A DNA stretch of 64,000 nt, taken from assembly GCA_022579005.1 (NCBI GenBank), contig MU401475.1:207997-271996 (forward strand), written 5' to 3'. The DNA comes from Poronia punctata (lineage: Eukaryota > Ascomycota > Sordariomycetes > Xylariales > Xylariaceae). Positions 1 to 12,864 of the stretch are shown here, piece after piece. The position numbers and the translations under genes were made by a program. The notes beneath the pieces are model-generated. The model saw nothing but the letters and a program-made list of their open reading frames with translations. It was not told where the DNA came from and searched no databases. Each line of letters begins with the position of its first letter. Position 1 is the stretch's first letter.

Positions 1-82
1 CACCTACACCCACCACACCCCCACCACCCTTGTTTTTTTTTTTATTTTTTTGGTTTGCCGCCCCCCCCCCCCCCCCCCCCCC
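1..82. repeat. Low-complexity contig edge with poly-C tract
   Basis: The window opens with C/A-rich simple sequence, a T-run and a 22-base C homopolymer ending at 82. The same kind of sequence flanks the two N gaps further on, so this is probably a degraded contig end next to another gap rather than biology. Confidence 0.6.
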
Positions 83-3000
83 GGAGATTCGATTTTTGCC
101 ACCACAGTACAATTTAATTGATTCGAATCTCTATTGTGATAGGAAAAAAGTCAAATTGATAAACGTCTTGCAATAAGGAATGAATGAATGAATGAATCAT
201 TTTACGCATGTCAAATCCAATAAGGTGAAAGTCGACCCTTGTATTACTAATTCTCAAGAATATCATTTGGTTAAACGTGGGCAAGGAATGCGTTAGGTTA
301 CCTAGGTTAGGTAGATAGAGAGGGAAAAGCTAGGTACTGCATGGGGTACTTACTTAAGGTAGGTTTACTGCACATGAAAAGAAAACGTGCCAATTATTAC
401 CGGCTATGATGGACTATCGAAAAGATTTTGAACCAACCACCAAATTTTGATCGATTCAAGAAAAGGAAAGGGACAGAATATGGATTATCTTGTGCAGGAT
501 ACGAAAATCTCAAAGTGTAAGGAACCTATCAAGAGAAAGGTATGTCATGGCCAAGTTGGAGGGGGGGGGCCGCCCTTTTGGATTTAATCAATCCTATCAG
601 GGTACATTCATTCCCCGACTTGGATTTGGTGGTTTTGAGGTCCAGGTCGCCGAGACTCGACCTACTCGGATGTATATGCACACATGCACATGCGGTCCGT
701 TCCTGTCAAAGCTTGCCCGTGGACCGTGGTACAAATTCCTACTAGGTAAGTATGTAAATAGCTGATTACCTTGGCACTAGAAAGAGCCATACATACTCGT
801 ACATACATACATACATGCATGCATGCAGACAGTGTTGAAGGAAGATGCAGCCGATATTTTTGTTGCTTTTTTTATGGTGTCTTACGAGTAGATCAGATAT
901 ATATTTTCTTCTATCTCTCGTACAATACAAGGTTTGATTGTGTTAGGTACTTTATATATTCCTCCGGCCGGGAAGATGGCTTGCGCACTCTTTTCAAAAT
1001 CATCGCGAGTAAGGTCCGATGTCTTTTAACCTGAGCTACCTATAGTAGGTAAGTAAGTCTTCATCCCTTTCCTCAGTTAGACTACGAGTAGATAGGTACC
1101 TACCTTTTTAAACCAATACAAAATGAGCAATCTTCAAACCGACACCAAATTGGTAGCTTCGTCCGACTCCTACCTGCCAAAAGGGCCCGTAATATATGCG
1201 ATAGGTAACCTAGACGCATCGTTTGCCTCTCTTCCTGATCCATACACAACAACAAGGCCGTATCCGGACCGTGCATTACCCGCCACCATCAAATCTACAT
1301 GCACGCATGCATGTATGTATGCATATTGAAATAGTCTAGCCTAGTAAAAAACACTTCTTGTGAGACTCTAACTTGGATAGATGATCTCCCTTCTTTCCAA
1401 ATGTATGTATGTATGTATGTATGTTCCAGATCCGGATGGGGGAAGCCGTCCCGTGCCTGGTTCCGACGAGCGGACCTCCGTTTTTCTTGGCCCGGATCCG
1501 CCGCATATGTCCCACAGTTGACCGACCGGTACGGTAAACCAAACCCCCCGACCCGAGTGGCGAAATTTTGGAGCTCGCCACTTGCCACGATACGAGATCA
1601 AATCGTCGAATTATATTTAGATACCTAGATACATATGCCTACAGGTGCAGGCACATGACTTGTTGACATGATCGGTTAACATGCGACTCCTTTTGAGCAA
1701 GCGGACAGTACGAGGCGAGATGGATCTTCAAAGTTCTAGACTTTCTACTGGCAGTCTGGGGGGTAGGTAGGGAGATATTTTCTTTCTCGGTTGACTTTTT
1801 CGCCTCATATTTACTAACTACTGGTACTTACCTGCCTAATGAGTGAGCAGAGATATTTCCAGACTTGTGCTGCTCTTCCACTTATGAAGCATGATGGGTG
1901 GGCACTCACACTGTATTTGGATATACATATCTCCCCTGGAGAGAGACTCTGTGGACTTACCATGCAAAATGAGCCCAAATATGCAGACAGCATTCTTGAG
2001 ATTATGATTTGATGACGAATGTTTCCCAGTCAAAAAGTCAAGTTTAGCAAAAAAGGGGGGATCTTCGACGACATGAGGGAAATGGCGAAGATTACCAAGC
2101 GTATAGGACTACCTACATACCTACCTAAAGTAGGTACCTACCTACTTTTACAAACCCGAGAAAGAGATGGTTTGTTTAGCTCACCATGTTCTCCGGCTTC
2201 CTACCTACCTAACCTACCTTATCCCTTAATTAGCATTAGCAAGCCTCACAAAAGGAGGACAAGAGATCTTTATGAGTTTTTGTGGTAGATACCTTAGCTA
2301 ATAAAAGAGTAGTAGAAGGAATCAACTCCCCAACCCACTAGACTAGAAATAACAAACCATCTAGAAGATCGATGACGAAAATAAAGAAACTTGTCTAATT
2401 TCTTTTTTCCGTCTCCTGCGCATCCAATCCTTGGAGTAGGTACCTAAGTAAGTAGAAAACATCACCTCGCAAAAGGCTTATACTTAGTTACCTAAGGTAG
2501 GTAGGTAAACAAGACACCTTATCCACCACACGCACAAAATCCAAACACGAGAAAAGGGGGGTCAATATCTACTATAAATAAACACTCAACCATCCCAAGC
2601 CCAATCAAACCAAGAATCCTTCCTCCCCCCCCCCCGCCGCCTCTCCCTATCTGTATGTGTTTCGGGTTTGTTTCGTTTCATCCTTCCTTACTCACAAGAC
2701 ATACACACATACCATGTATTGCCACGTTTTTACATCTGAAACTTAACCTACCTAAGGTACCTACCTACCTAGCTCCAGGGGAAAGAAAAAAAAAGGGGGG
2801 GAAATAGAAATAGAAAGAAAACCCTCGTGTTTTTTTTTACTTGTTCTCCGATCTAAAAACTGCCGATGCCGTGCAGAAGTTAATAAATGTTGTTGGCGCC
2901 ATTAAAGAAAAGGGAAAAACGTGTCGTGGCTCTATACAAAGGGAAAAAAGGGGCAAGAAAAACATGAGGAGTCAAGTGCTTGTACCTATTCTGCCTTGCT

Positions 3001-3731
3001 GACATACATACATACCTACATAGATAGATACATCGTTCTAACCTTGACCAGAGACTCAAAGTAGAGTAGAATAACCTAGCTTAGTGGAGGTTGGATATAC
3101 GTTGCGTGTAGGTAGGCAGGCATCTAGCTAAAAGTATACATATCTCATTGTCCTGTCTTGTCATGACACTATCTACCTACCTACTCCTATCAACAACCGC
3201 AATAATAAGTGAAGCCTAATCCTTCAAAGCAAGAGCAAGAGAGAGAGAGAGAGAGGAGTATAGATCTACCATTGAATGATAGCTGATCGAATGAAACAAG
3301 TCAATTCAAATCCTGCTGCAAAGTACAAGTAAAACCAACAAACCTAAACAGACGTTCTACCTAACAACAACAAAAGCGCAGTACCTGATAAGCGAGAAGG
3401 ATGATATAAAATCTCCGGCTGGGTGCCCAAGACGCACCCCTCGTCTGAACGGACCCCCGCGTGTGCCTAGCATGTATGCACAATTGATAGAAAAGATCGA
3501 ATGCGTCCGAAATGCTACCTAGGCAGAATATGACTGTAGATAGATTTTGAGAATGATAATTCCTCGGTAGTGTTTACTTCCCCAATTCTCGGTTTAGTTC
3601 AGCAAGGACAACTCAGAACCTAACCCATCGTCTCGACAAACTAAAACTACAAAGGAATAGCAAGGCGCATGAACAAAAAGTTGAACAAACCAGAGAACGA
3701 CGATTCGCAGCCAAGCGAAGCTGCAAAGAAT
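83..3731. other. Non-coding region, no supported gene
   Basis: About 3.6 kb with no open frame that looks like a protein on either strand. It holds simple repeats (GAAT near 180-197, CATA/CATG near 797-825, ATGT near 1400-1424, GA near 3240-3254) and many TAGGTA/ACCTACC tracts, for example near 2100-2150 and 2750-2775. The right end is the 3' flank of the SEL1-repeat gene. Confidence 0.6.
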
Positions 3732-6700
3732 TTATTTTGGGTTGTATTTCTCCTTCCAAATCCTGTATGCGAACGTGTCAATAGTCCATGTCACACCATT
3801 TCTCAAACACTAGCTTCTCCAAGGGACGAGAAAGATAAAATAAAAAAGGGGGGGTTTGTTTGACCCGTTTGACCCGTTTCCATGACCGCGCCTGCGCGTA
3901 GGGTGCTCGGACGGGGTAATGCAGTTGAACTAATGTATGAAATGTGTTTGTTGTTAAAGGTCGACGAGCCGTAAAAGGGAACACGAGGTGGAAATCAAGT
4001 AAAGGGGGCGTAGAAGAAGAAAAAAAGGTCCCGTTTACTCAATATCTACTAGGTTAATGCAAACACAGCGTTTGGGAAAGTGCAACGGGAATCTATGTGT
4101 TGTAAGTACCTAGCGTACAACATCGCACTTGCAGTGTTGACTAAACTATAAGATGCCCCGTCGGCTGCGGCGAATCAAGACGAAGAAAGGATGGTTTTCG
4201 GTCTGAGACGTGGGTGTGGTTGGTCCGTTCGGCATCGCACTAAAGACCCAAGTCTCCTCCAGGACCACCCCAAGAAATACACAATAAAAGAAGACATCAT
4301 CAGTCAGACAAGCCAAAGAGTGCAAAGTGCGCCTAGGCTGGGGGTACGCCGCGCGCGCGCGCGAAGGAAGGAGAATGAGAGGACCAAAAGAGGAGGCCGG
4401 CCGCAGAAGACGCGACCGCATGGGGACACAAACGCAGACTGGGCATCGATTTGACAGGAATAAAACCGTTTAGCCGCCTGATTGGCCAACCCACGGTAAA
4501 CCGTCCATGGCCAAAACGGATATATGAGCCAAACAAAACAGGGCCAGAGGGGTGTAGAGGCCCGATAGCCTATCGGTTGCTGTGTGTTTGCGGGTCGTCC
4601 AACACCGAGGGCTTGTACCACAGTAACCTGCCCGGCTTGTACCTTTTCGGTGCATAAGGTAAGGCAGATCGCATGTGTGCATTGTGAGTTGTGCGTGCCA
4701 GGTGGTAGGGATTATGCACACGTACAGCCGTCCAAGGGCCGCAGAGGGGGGTCGTGTACAAAAATGTGATGAAAATTGGTATAGTGCCCATTATACGAGA
4801 CGACGCAGGGAGAAGAAAAGGGGGAGAAAAGGCGAGAGGGAGAGAGAGTGATGGGGTTCCGACAAAAAGGTCCAAGATAAAAAGTGCCCTGCTTACCAGC
4901 TGTTCCCTAGCGTCTTGCTGCCGTTCTTTTCAGCCAACCGGTAGTATCGTGCTGCTTGAAACTGTGGGAATCGTAAACATTCGAGTTAGTCTCGAAGATC
5001 TAGTGTCTCATCTCTCGTGGCTCTGTTTGGTCCTAAAGATGGGATAAGGGGGTTGGGTTTTGGGGTACAGCGAGAGGGTCATGGCGAATCATCCGATTTG
5101 CCAACCAAGACGTAGTAGCAAAGTTCGAACTCAGGATGGTACTCTGAGTTGCTGCCCAACACGTGCATTTTCGATCGCGACTGCAGCCAGCTAATAGAGG
5201 TCGAGCTCTTAACTGACAAAGTTCCCCTTACTTAGGCCTAGACTTCTTATGCTTGGAACGGACGATGGGTCGAGCTAGAGGAGGAGGAGGAGGAGGAGGA
5301 GGAGGAGGAGGAGGCGTCGTGGCGGCGACGACAGGTACCGAGCAAGAGACGAGTAAGCTGTGAGCGAGCTACATCTCGAAGCCAGTCCTAGTCCCAGTCC
5401 CAGTCCTAGTCTCAATCTCACTCCCTGCCCCGCGCCCGTGCCCCTGTCCATCTTGAGAGGCTTCACCAAACCTGATGCACACATTATGCTCCTGGCATGT
5501 ACGAGTATGGCCCGCGTTGCTCCAATGTTTCTCAACACCCGTGGGTACCACATCGGCCGTTTCAAAGAATTTGATATGTGACAGAAAAGAGTATCGTGGA
5601 TCTGTCTTCGTGCCTAATCAGACGTACCTTGTCTTTCTTGCATCCAAAGCCCTCGAGATAGCACCATGCCGTTTCGTTCATAGCATCTGTACCAAGATAT
5701 TAGCTAGCTAGCTTGCCGAATTCGCTCTCTCTGCCTCTCTATCTTGCTTGCGCATCCATCTGCTGCAAGTCTATGACTCAGAGAACGCTGGTCAAAATTG
5801 CATGAGCTGATAGGGCGGGTAACGCACCGGTGTCACCTAGATTTGCTGCAGTCTCGTAATACTACACCGGATTCCCCGTTAGCCGCCGCCATAACCGACA
5901 GCGAGAAGGAAGATGAGGGCACGGAGACCGAGGCGGAGATAGAGGCATTCGCCGCTCGATTGCCGAGAAAGAGACATAGGACCGTGTCGAGACGCATCTT
6001 GCATTGTCTCTCTGCTGATACATGTCCATTCGATACATCCAAGGTAGATATGGGATTGGCCGTTCCCGCTCTGAAGATTTCAAGGGGATGGAGTCAATCC
6101 AGTCAGGACTCCAAATAGTATACATACCTGTTTGGCAGCGACCGGGTCCTTAGCAATTCCCCATCCGTGGCGAAAGCAGTTGGCGAGCTCAAAGATGGCG
6201 AGCACTAGCTCGCCTTTGGCGGGGCCCCCTTTTTTAATGCCTGCTTTCAGTGCCGCAGTTTCGACCGTCGCCGAGTTCGAGGCAGCTGCCGAAAGATAAG
6301 TGACGGCGCGGGCCGGGTCGGGTTCGCAGCCCCAGCCATGCCTAGCACGGTTGTGAGTCAGCACATGACATGCTCACGTCGCTTCAAATAAGCGCACCGT
6401 CTAATTTCCCCTGGCATGGACGGTGCACGGGCAGTGCGCTACTAACCTCAGCGCAAGGCCATACAGCACCTGGCTTAGAGGGTTATTTGCGCCGTAAGGG
6501 TCAGCGAGGCGTCCGAATAGGTATGTCGATCCTTCAAGGTCCCCCGACTCGTGTAGGCGTATTGCCTCCTGTATGTCCCGGTCTACTGCCTCCGAGGAGA
6601 CACCGCCGGCCTTGGGGGACGCATCGTGTGGTTGGCTACCATTCCCCCTGTTTGCGCCGCCGATGAGTGTCGCGACGGGCGGCGATGCGGAGGCGGATGT

Positions 6701-7207
6701 GCTCAGTGACCTAGCCCGTTGCCGCTGTTCGTTTGTGGTTGCTAGCATAGTAGCGCGCTTCTCCCACTGCTGTTGATGAGCTTCTTTATTCGCTTCGGTG
6801 GTCGGGCCATCGGGAGTGGCGGTTACGTTGATTTGGGGCAGGTCCTCGGGTACGAACTCGGATGTCTTGGGCGCGCGATGGTGGAGGCCAAGACGATGCG
6901 AAAAGCGGTGGGCCTTCTTACCATGGCCGTCACTTTCGCCGTCGATATTGCTGGCGCCGGCGGAGGCGCTATTACCCCGCGATCGAGGGCGGAACACATC
7001 CAGACTACGGCGCGTCCTGGATGGCGACTCCGGCGCCTGTGCGCTGAGGAATTGGGAATTGCTGGGAGGGTAGATGATCTCTTGTGTGTTCGTATCAGAG
7101 CGTATGAAGGTAAATTCCGGCCCTGCTAGCTTGTTCAATGTCTCGGAATATGCTGCGTCTCCTTCGCCAAGCCCCTCTTTCTTTTTAATGAAATCACGAA
7201 GACCCAT
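3732..7207 (-). CDS. SEL1-repeat protein, Nif1/Dsf2-like cell-cycle regulator
   Basis: Six exons: 6447-7207, 6128-6341, 5828-5861, 5628-5686, 4897-4961, 3732-3762, giving 387 aa with no frame conflict. The start at 7207 (MGLRDFIKKK) was preferred to the upstream in-frame Met at 7264 because the family begins with this basic MGLRD stretch. After it come a Ser-rich disordered region and then SEL1/TPR-like helical repeats (LYGLALRHGWG, ELANCFRHGWG, AMNETAWCYLEGFG, ARYYRLAEKNG) and the conserved tail IWKEKYNPK. In fission yeast the related Nif1 is a mitotic inhibitor that interacts with the Nim1/Cdr kinase; a similar role here is inferred. The 3' introns are about 266, 666 and 1134 nt, far longer than elsewhere in the window, and the last exon is only 31 nt. 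Coding identity is strong; the last two junctions rest on the tail match. Confidence 0.85.
5278..5314. repeat. (GAG)n trinucleotide repeat
   Basis: About twelve tandem GAG units inside the 666-nt intron of the SEL1-repeat gene. A degenerate CAGTCC/TAGTCC repeat follows near 5390-5420. Both probably helped to lengthen the intron. Confidence 0.9.
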
Positions 7208-8542
7208 TCTGCACTTGAGACGGATCAGCCCTTCGAGAATGTTAGATGCAACACGCACACGCACCCCGATAGCTCAACAATCCAACCAAATCCAAAATGA
7301 TAACCCTGTACTTGGTCGCCGTCGATAGAAAGGCAGCAGCAGAACAACAACAACAACAAATGGTGAACCACAGAGACGAAATGTGGAAGAAATACGGAAG
7401 GGGAATACAGCCTTTTTATCCAAGGTCCAGATTTTCTATACTTTCCTCTAGCCTAGGTGTGGTATCACATGTATAAAAATAACTAAAACACGCTTTTCTC
7501 CATCGAATAGGTTAACATCTTGGCTCCCGAGTCCTAGGTTCTAGTCCGTCGGGGGTGGCTCAGCGCGTCCGCAGGGCATGAAACCGATTGAGTATGTCAG
7601 CTTTGGGATGTAGAAGGTTATGTGCTCTCTTTGTCTGGCGGCTTTCTGGCGGCTTTCTGACGTGCCTAAGAGTCAAGACGCTTTCATCTCTGAAAGTCAC
7701 CCAGCCTCTTGGGCAGTATACATTCCAATTCAACCCAATTGTCGGGGATTGTCCTTGTAGTTCGGATGAAGCTGTGCAAGGTGGCGAGGGACGTATATAA
7801 TTACCTCATGCAAAGATGGTTGATGAACTCCTTCTATACGAGGAGTCTCCTACCTATCTAATTTTTAGGTAGGATTTCAAGGCGAAATGCGCTGAAATTG
7901 TGCTGGACTATTGTATCCCCTATAAGTAAAGTAACTACAATCCACCTGCCCTGGTGAAAGATCATACCGTCATGCACTTATTAGTATTTATTAGTATAGG
8001 GTAGGCACCACCAGCTGCCTACTACCTCCTACACGTGCTCGATGTAAAGCATGGGCGGTTCCGTAACAACACAGATATAGTGCATATACCTGTGATGAGT
8101 AGTAGTCACAATAGGTAGGCTGTTTATGGAACCATCAGCTTATTATCCCCATCACGGCACTGTTGGCAAGTCTGGAATGAGACTGGGGGGACTTGTTTAT
8201 TACTACTAGGTAAAGGAACTTTTACACCATGCCAAGCCTATTTTGTTCTTTCTCTTTCTCTCTTTTCTTTTTCCCCCTCTACTCTGTCCATCGAGTGACC
8301 TTAAAGGAGTATCTATTCTCTCAAGTGTGGGTATCACAACTATATGCGAAAAGAAACTGTGCCGGTTCGTTATGTACGCCCTCCATTATCTATCCTCAAG
8401 AGGGACAAGCTTCCTCTGTGTTTTCTTCTCTTGTGTGCTATGCCATCCCTTTTACGTCTTCATCACGAGAGCAGGGCTATAGCCCAATAATGGGTATCAT
8501 AGTCGGTCGTGTGCCTATGAGATTAGTATCAGTCGGAAAGGG
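7208..8542. promoter_or_regulatory. Intergenic region with SEL1-gene promoter
   Basis: Between the start of the SEL1-repeat gene and the 3' end of the CCCH gene, both on the minus strand. A CAA-rich stretch near 7345-7365 probably lies in the 5' leader. No other gene is supported; the open frame on the plus strand at 8229-8738 is antisense to the acidic C-terminus of the CCCH protein. Confidence 0.5.
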
Positions 8543-10147
8543 CTACGCAAATCCGATGAAATCTTTCTGCTCTGCAAAGCTTAGGTCTTCATCGTCATTG
8601 CCGATGAACTCTTCCACCTCATCCGAGTCCACATCATCGCTGTCCACGACATCCTCGTCATCACTAGACAAATCATCTAGCTCTTCTGAGGAACCGCGCT
8701 TAGTAGCTTTGCGAAGAATACTTGCCCTCTCGATATGAGGCCGCTTGCAGCCCTTCAGTTTACACACGCCAGTGTTACTAAAATCGGGGCACTCGAAGAC
8801 ATGACGGCCAGGGCATCGTGAGCCCTGCTCGCAGTACCCATAAATGCCAAAGTCCCGGCATACGGGATCTGCCGGGGAATGCTCAGCATGGATATAGGGG
8901 CATGACGGGTTGTTACAATTTCCATTGGCGAAATGCATGCAGAGTGGGGTCCTCTCTTCTGTAATCTCGTGGGAAAGATCGCAATTGTCGCCTCTGGGAC
9001 AGTCGCCTTTGAGAAGGAAATGTTTGCAAATAGCAATCTTTGTGACATCGTGTATATATCGGCAGGAAGGGCCTTTAGGGCAGGAACCTAGAGCTTTTAT
9101 GTCAGTATCTCCCCGGGGGATCTTACCGCACCACCTCTTGTAGAAATAGAGAGGCAGTCGTTATACAGATAGTAGTTGAAGGATGACGATACCGGTCGAG
9201 GAGAAGGTTTTGCATTTTTCGTTGACCTTCTTGACGGCCCCAGCGCGCCTGTCATAATTGTTAGAAAGCATACTAGATAAACCGGTCCTACATACCGCCG
9301 GGCTTGAACAACTCCGTGTCGCACAAGATTGCCGTTTTTCGTGCGATGGAATTTTACGCCATATAACACTGCTACCTTTGGTGTAGCTGTAGGCGGGTTC
9401 GGATCGTCTAGGACACGTTAGAATCGATAGTGATGCGTAATAGTCTCGGCTTGGGTAACATACCGGGAACCTTGACAAGCTTGCTTCCCTGTTGCGTAAC
9501 GTAAAACCGGACACCATCCACCTGAACTTCGTATCGGGAAACTGGCTTAGATGGATTGGACGACGCAACTACGTGGTTCCCGCCAGCCTGTTGCATGTTC
9601 TTGAAGAATTGGACTTTCTCTCTCCGGTCTTTATTGATTTGCTTCCGTTTAAGCGTCTGTTCGATTGCTTGTGTTCGATGCTGGCTCTCTCGCTCGTACA
9701 CGTCACGGTTGATCAACTGAAGATGCCGATCTGTTTTAGTCACCCAGGACGGTGTCGTGGGATCAACAGGTTGATCATCCTCGTGGGAACCCGCATTGTG
9801 AGTACCTCCGTTGAGAACAAGGGTTCTATTGCGGTAGGTCGGCATAATTCTACCTCGACCACCGCGATACGCAGGTGGGGGATACGGCGCTGATCTGTGG
9901 TACGCGCCTCTGGTACTAGTCACGTATTCCGAACCTAGGTTAACGTAATATCAGTGTCTGAAATAATAAAAAATGACAATATAGAGCGCATCATACCGTG
10001 AGCGTGCTGAGTCTCCTTGTGACGATTGATGCGACCTACAAAGCTGTGAGCATACCAACCCAAGATATACAAGCAGGATCGTTCGAGCAACATACTAGCC
10101 AGTTTGCTGATTTTTTCTCTTAACTCCTGGTCTTCTGATGTCGACAT
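8543..10147 (-). CDS. Five CCCH zinc-finger protein, ZC3H3/Red5-like
   Basis: Exons 9997-10147, 9464-9934, 9296-9407, 9193-9248 and 8543-9087 join in frame. The N-terminal half is basic and Arg/Gly-rich. The C-terminal half carries five consecutive CCCH fingers: C-x8-C-x5-C-x3-H starting at CKTFSSTGSC, then CKHFLLKGDC, CMHFANGNC, CRDFGIYGYC and CPDFSNTGVC (the last C-x8-C-x4-C-x3-H). A very acidic Ser/Asp/Glu tail follows. The finger order and linkers fit the ZC3H3 family; in fission yeast the relative Red5 works with the MTREC complex in nuclear RNA surveillance and links poly(A) handling to decay. Role here is inferred from family. Yth1/CPSF30 also has five fingers, but spacing, the long N-terminus and the acidic tail fit ZC3H3 better. 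Confidence 0.88.
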
Positions 10148-11546
10148 TTTGACGGTTGTTCCTTGGAGACGATCTAGCTAAGGGTCAGAACGTCAGTTTC
10201 TGTTCCTATTGTGAAAACGAGCGCGTGGGTGGAGACGCGCGAGTAGAAATAATACAAAGAGAACTAGAAACAAGATGCAAGCAAGGGACGGGTTCCAAAG
10301 AGAGCACTCGTGCGACTGATGTTCGGGGTGTTTGGCCCCTTGCGAGTCCCTGTGCTTGCACCAAAAGAGTGAAATGGAAAGAGCCAACAAGATGAAAATA
10401 GTCCATGCGCAGGGACGCGCTGGGTGGCAATATTCGCTAGTCGCCTCTACACAGGCGTAAGAGGTATTTGCTAAGACTGGAGCTAGAAGGAGAGAGCAAC
10501 AAGAGCCTCGGTCGCGTAAAGTCCAAACTCTTTGTCATTTCTATCCCATACAACTTAGGTCATAACAGCGCGTTGTTGGTGGTGAAAGGGAAATCTGCTC
10601 TCTTTGACGCTTCTCCAATGTCGTCACTTGCCGACGGAAGTCGCTAGGTTAGGTACCTAACATAGGTAGGAGCTCGCATGATGATCTGGCGGAGGGCATA
10701 CCGAGGGGAATCGGAGGGCTTTGAAGGAATTGCGACTGTCTTACGTGAGGGTGCAGTGTTTCTTATTACTAGGTTACCTTGACAATTCTTGGAGGTTGCT
10801 GCGTTTGAATATGCAGGAGAAAATGAAGATAAGAGATGTTGGAGTCCAATGTTATCACAGAACCGGTGGGGATTGCGGCTGCTGTGCATCTCCTACCCAG
10901 CGGCCCTGGACAATGTGCTTTGCTCTGTATACTGTCTAGTTTGTACTGTACGAGTATTTATAAGAGGTTAGAAGTATATACATATATCGCCTATAGGGAC
11001 AAGTAGTAATCTAGGTATGACATAGTAACACAGTCTCTATACTGTACGCTATACCCCTTTGCTTGGAACTGTTCCTATTGGTCTGTGGCTCAGTTCATTT
11101 GAGCTTTGGATACTTTATGCTTTTAGACACCCGGCTGCAAACGGATGAACACACCGAAGGTTATTTTCCTATGACAAGGCTGATTTCTCGTACTCCAAGC
11201 TCTGCCGCATCAACCAATTCCATTCCAGTCCATACTGTACTTACCTAACCTACTCAAAAACTTCAACGTGAATTACGAATGTTTGCGCATCGTTAGTAAA
11301 CAGCGTTTCAATAAACACGTGTTTAGACTGAGGGAGCGTGACGTACTCAACACCTGCTTCGAACTTCCCGTGCACCTCGATGCAACATCTCTATTACTGC
11401 TCTCTTACCTCTCTTTAAGCAATCATCAGGGCGACTAGGACGGCTGGAGCTCTTTCTCAATATATCTTGCCAAAATTTGGTCCCGCTCCTCGACCTAGAT
11501 AACAGCAATAGGTATCCCGAAGCCCTTAGGGGTGTAGTCCAACAAC
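10148..11546. promoter_or_regulatory. Divergent intergenic region (CCCH gene / TFIIF beta)
   Basis: About 1.4 kb separating the starts of a minus-strand and a plus-strand gene, so it should hold both promoters. It contains TAGGTA tracts near 10650 and one TACGAGTA motif at 10949-10956. No coding exon was recognised. Confidence 0.5.
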
Positions 11547-12864
11547 ATGGCGTCCGTCAAGACAGAGCCAGCTATTAAGCCGGATCCTACGATAAAGCCG
11601 GATCCTTCAATTAAACCTGACCCCGATGCAGCCGATTCGGTGGACGTTGGTATGTCCGACGACGACCTTTACGAAGACGCCGGCGATCTGGAATTTGCCG
11701 ATTTCAACCCTGCCAATCCTGCCGCGGCCGATGTTCTATTAGCCCACGTTCCGAAATACCTTTACAATTCCTGGGCGAATATGAAAGACGACGAAGAAAT
11801 CCAGATAGGTACTGTACGCAAATGGATCGAGGTGGGAAAGGATGGCAAGCAAACGGTATGTGCCACATCCAGGCGCTTCCACATCAGAATCCCGCCTGAC
11901 AATGACATGTAGGAGAGAATGGCATTACTGCTAGACCACACCAAGCCAAATCACCAGACGATTCCGAAAGAATACACACTAGAGGCTAAAGACAACCACT
12001 TGGCCAATACCTTTTTATTCACAGAACAAGATCTCCCTGGCTTCAAGTCTAGATCGCAAGGGGCTAATAGCGATCTACCTCCCCATCTACGCCGCAGACA
12101 AGAGCAACAACAACAACGGCCAGAGGAGAAGGCCCAGCCAGAAGGCGGCGTAAAGAAGAATAAATACCAGCCTCGGTACAGGAAGGCCATACCAAGTCCG
12201 TTTCTCCTGACCGTTCTTGGCCGACGCTACCACTGTCCACACTAACACCGGAAATAGAGAAAACTACGCTAGCGGCAAGATTCAGCCGTGAAATGAACTG
12301 CTTGCCTGTTTGGACAGAGGAGACAAAACACATCTTGCGGACGATGAATGACGACGCCATGAAGCCAAAGGTGGCCACGAGTATAATAAACTCGTTCGAC
12401 CCGAGCGGTGTCATCCAAGCAGGTGCTCATGTGCCTAATGATAGATTCAGCAACCTCGTGGTGAGTGTCTTTTGTCTTCTTGGATCACTTGCAGCCCGGA
12501 CTAATGATGGTAGCGAACGGTACCGGATCCCAAGAAGGCGAAGAAGCAGAAGGAGGAGAAGGCGGCTCGACTACCACAGAGCGAACTTCGCGATCGTATC
12601 TTCAACTGCTACGAAAAGTTTGCCTACTGGTCTCTGAAAGCCTTCAGACAGACTCTGAACCAACCCGAGGCCTGGCTACGGGAGAACCTCGAAGAGCTTT
12701 GCGTTTTACACAAGTCGGGGCGCTTTGCCAATCATTGGGAGTTGAAGCCGGAGTATAAGAGGGTGACGGTGCAGTCAGTCGAAGGTGCACCTCCGAGTCC
12801 CGAGGCAAACGATTCCGATGATGATGTTGATGACGATAATATCGAGATGGAGGATGTCGCTTGA
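11547..12864 (+). CDS. TFG2: Transcription initiation factor IIF subunit beta
   Basis: Four exons, 11547-11855, 11913-12195, 12258-12460 and 12514-12864, give 381 aa. The protein is the RAP30/Tfg2 subunit of TFIIF, which joins RNA polymerase II at the pre-initiation complex. The N-terminus has three IKPDP repeats and an acidic stretch, then the beta-barrel dimerisation domain shared with TFIIF alpha (VPKYLYNSWANMKDDEEIQIG; ANTFLFTEQDLPGF), a Gln/basic linker, and a C-terminal winged helix (RLPQSELRDRIFNCYEKFAYWS; LNQPEAWLRENLEEL). It ends with an acidic tail. The third intron needs the acceptor at 12513 rather than the earlier CAG at 12494, because only the former keeps the KKAKKQKEEKAARLPQ segment in frame; a CTAAT branch site lies just before it. 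Confidence 0.93.

Noticed and set aside
8229..8738. 169-codon Ser-rich frame on the plus strand
   Set aside because: Its Ser-rich half is the complement of the acidic tail of the CCCH protein and the rest is in a non-coding T/C-rich stretch.
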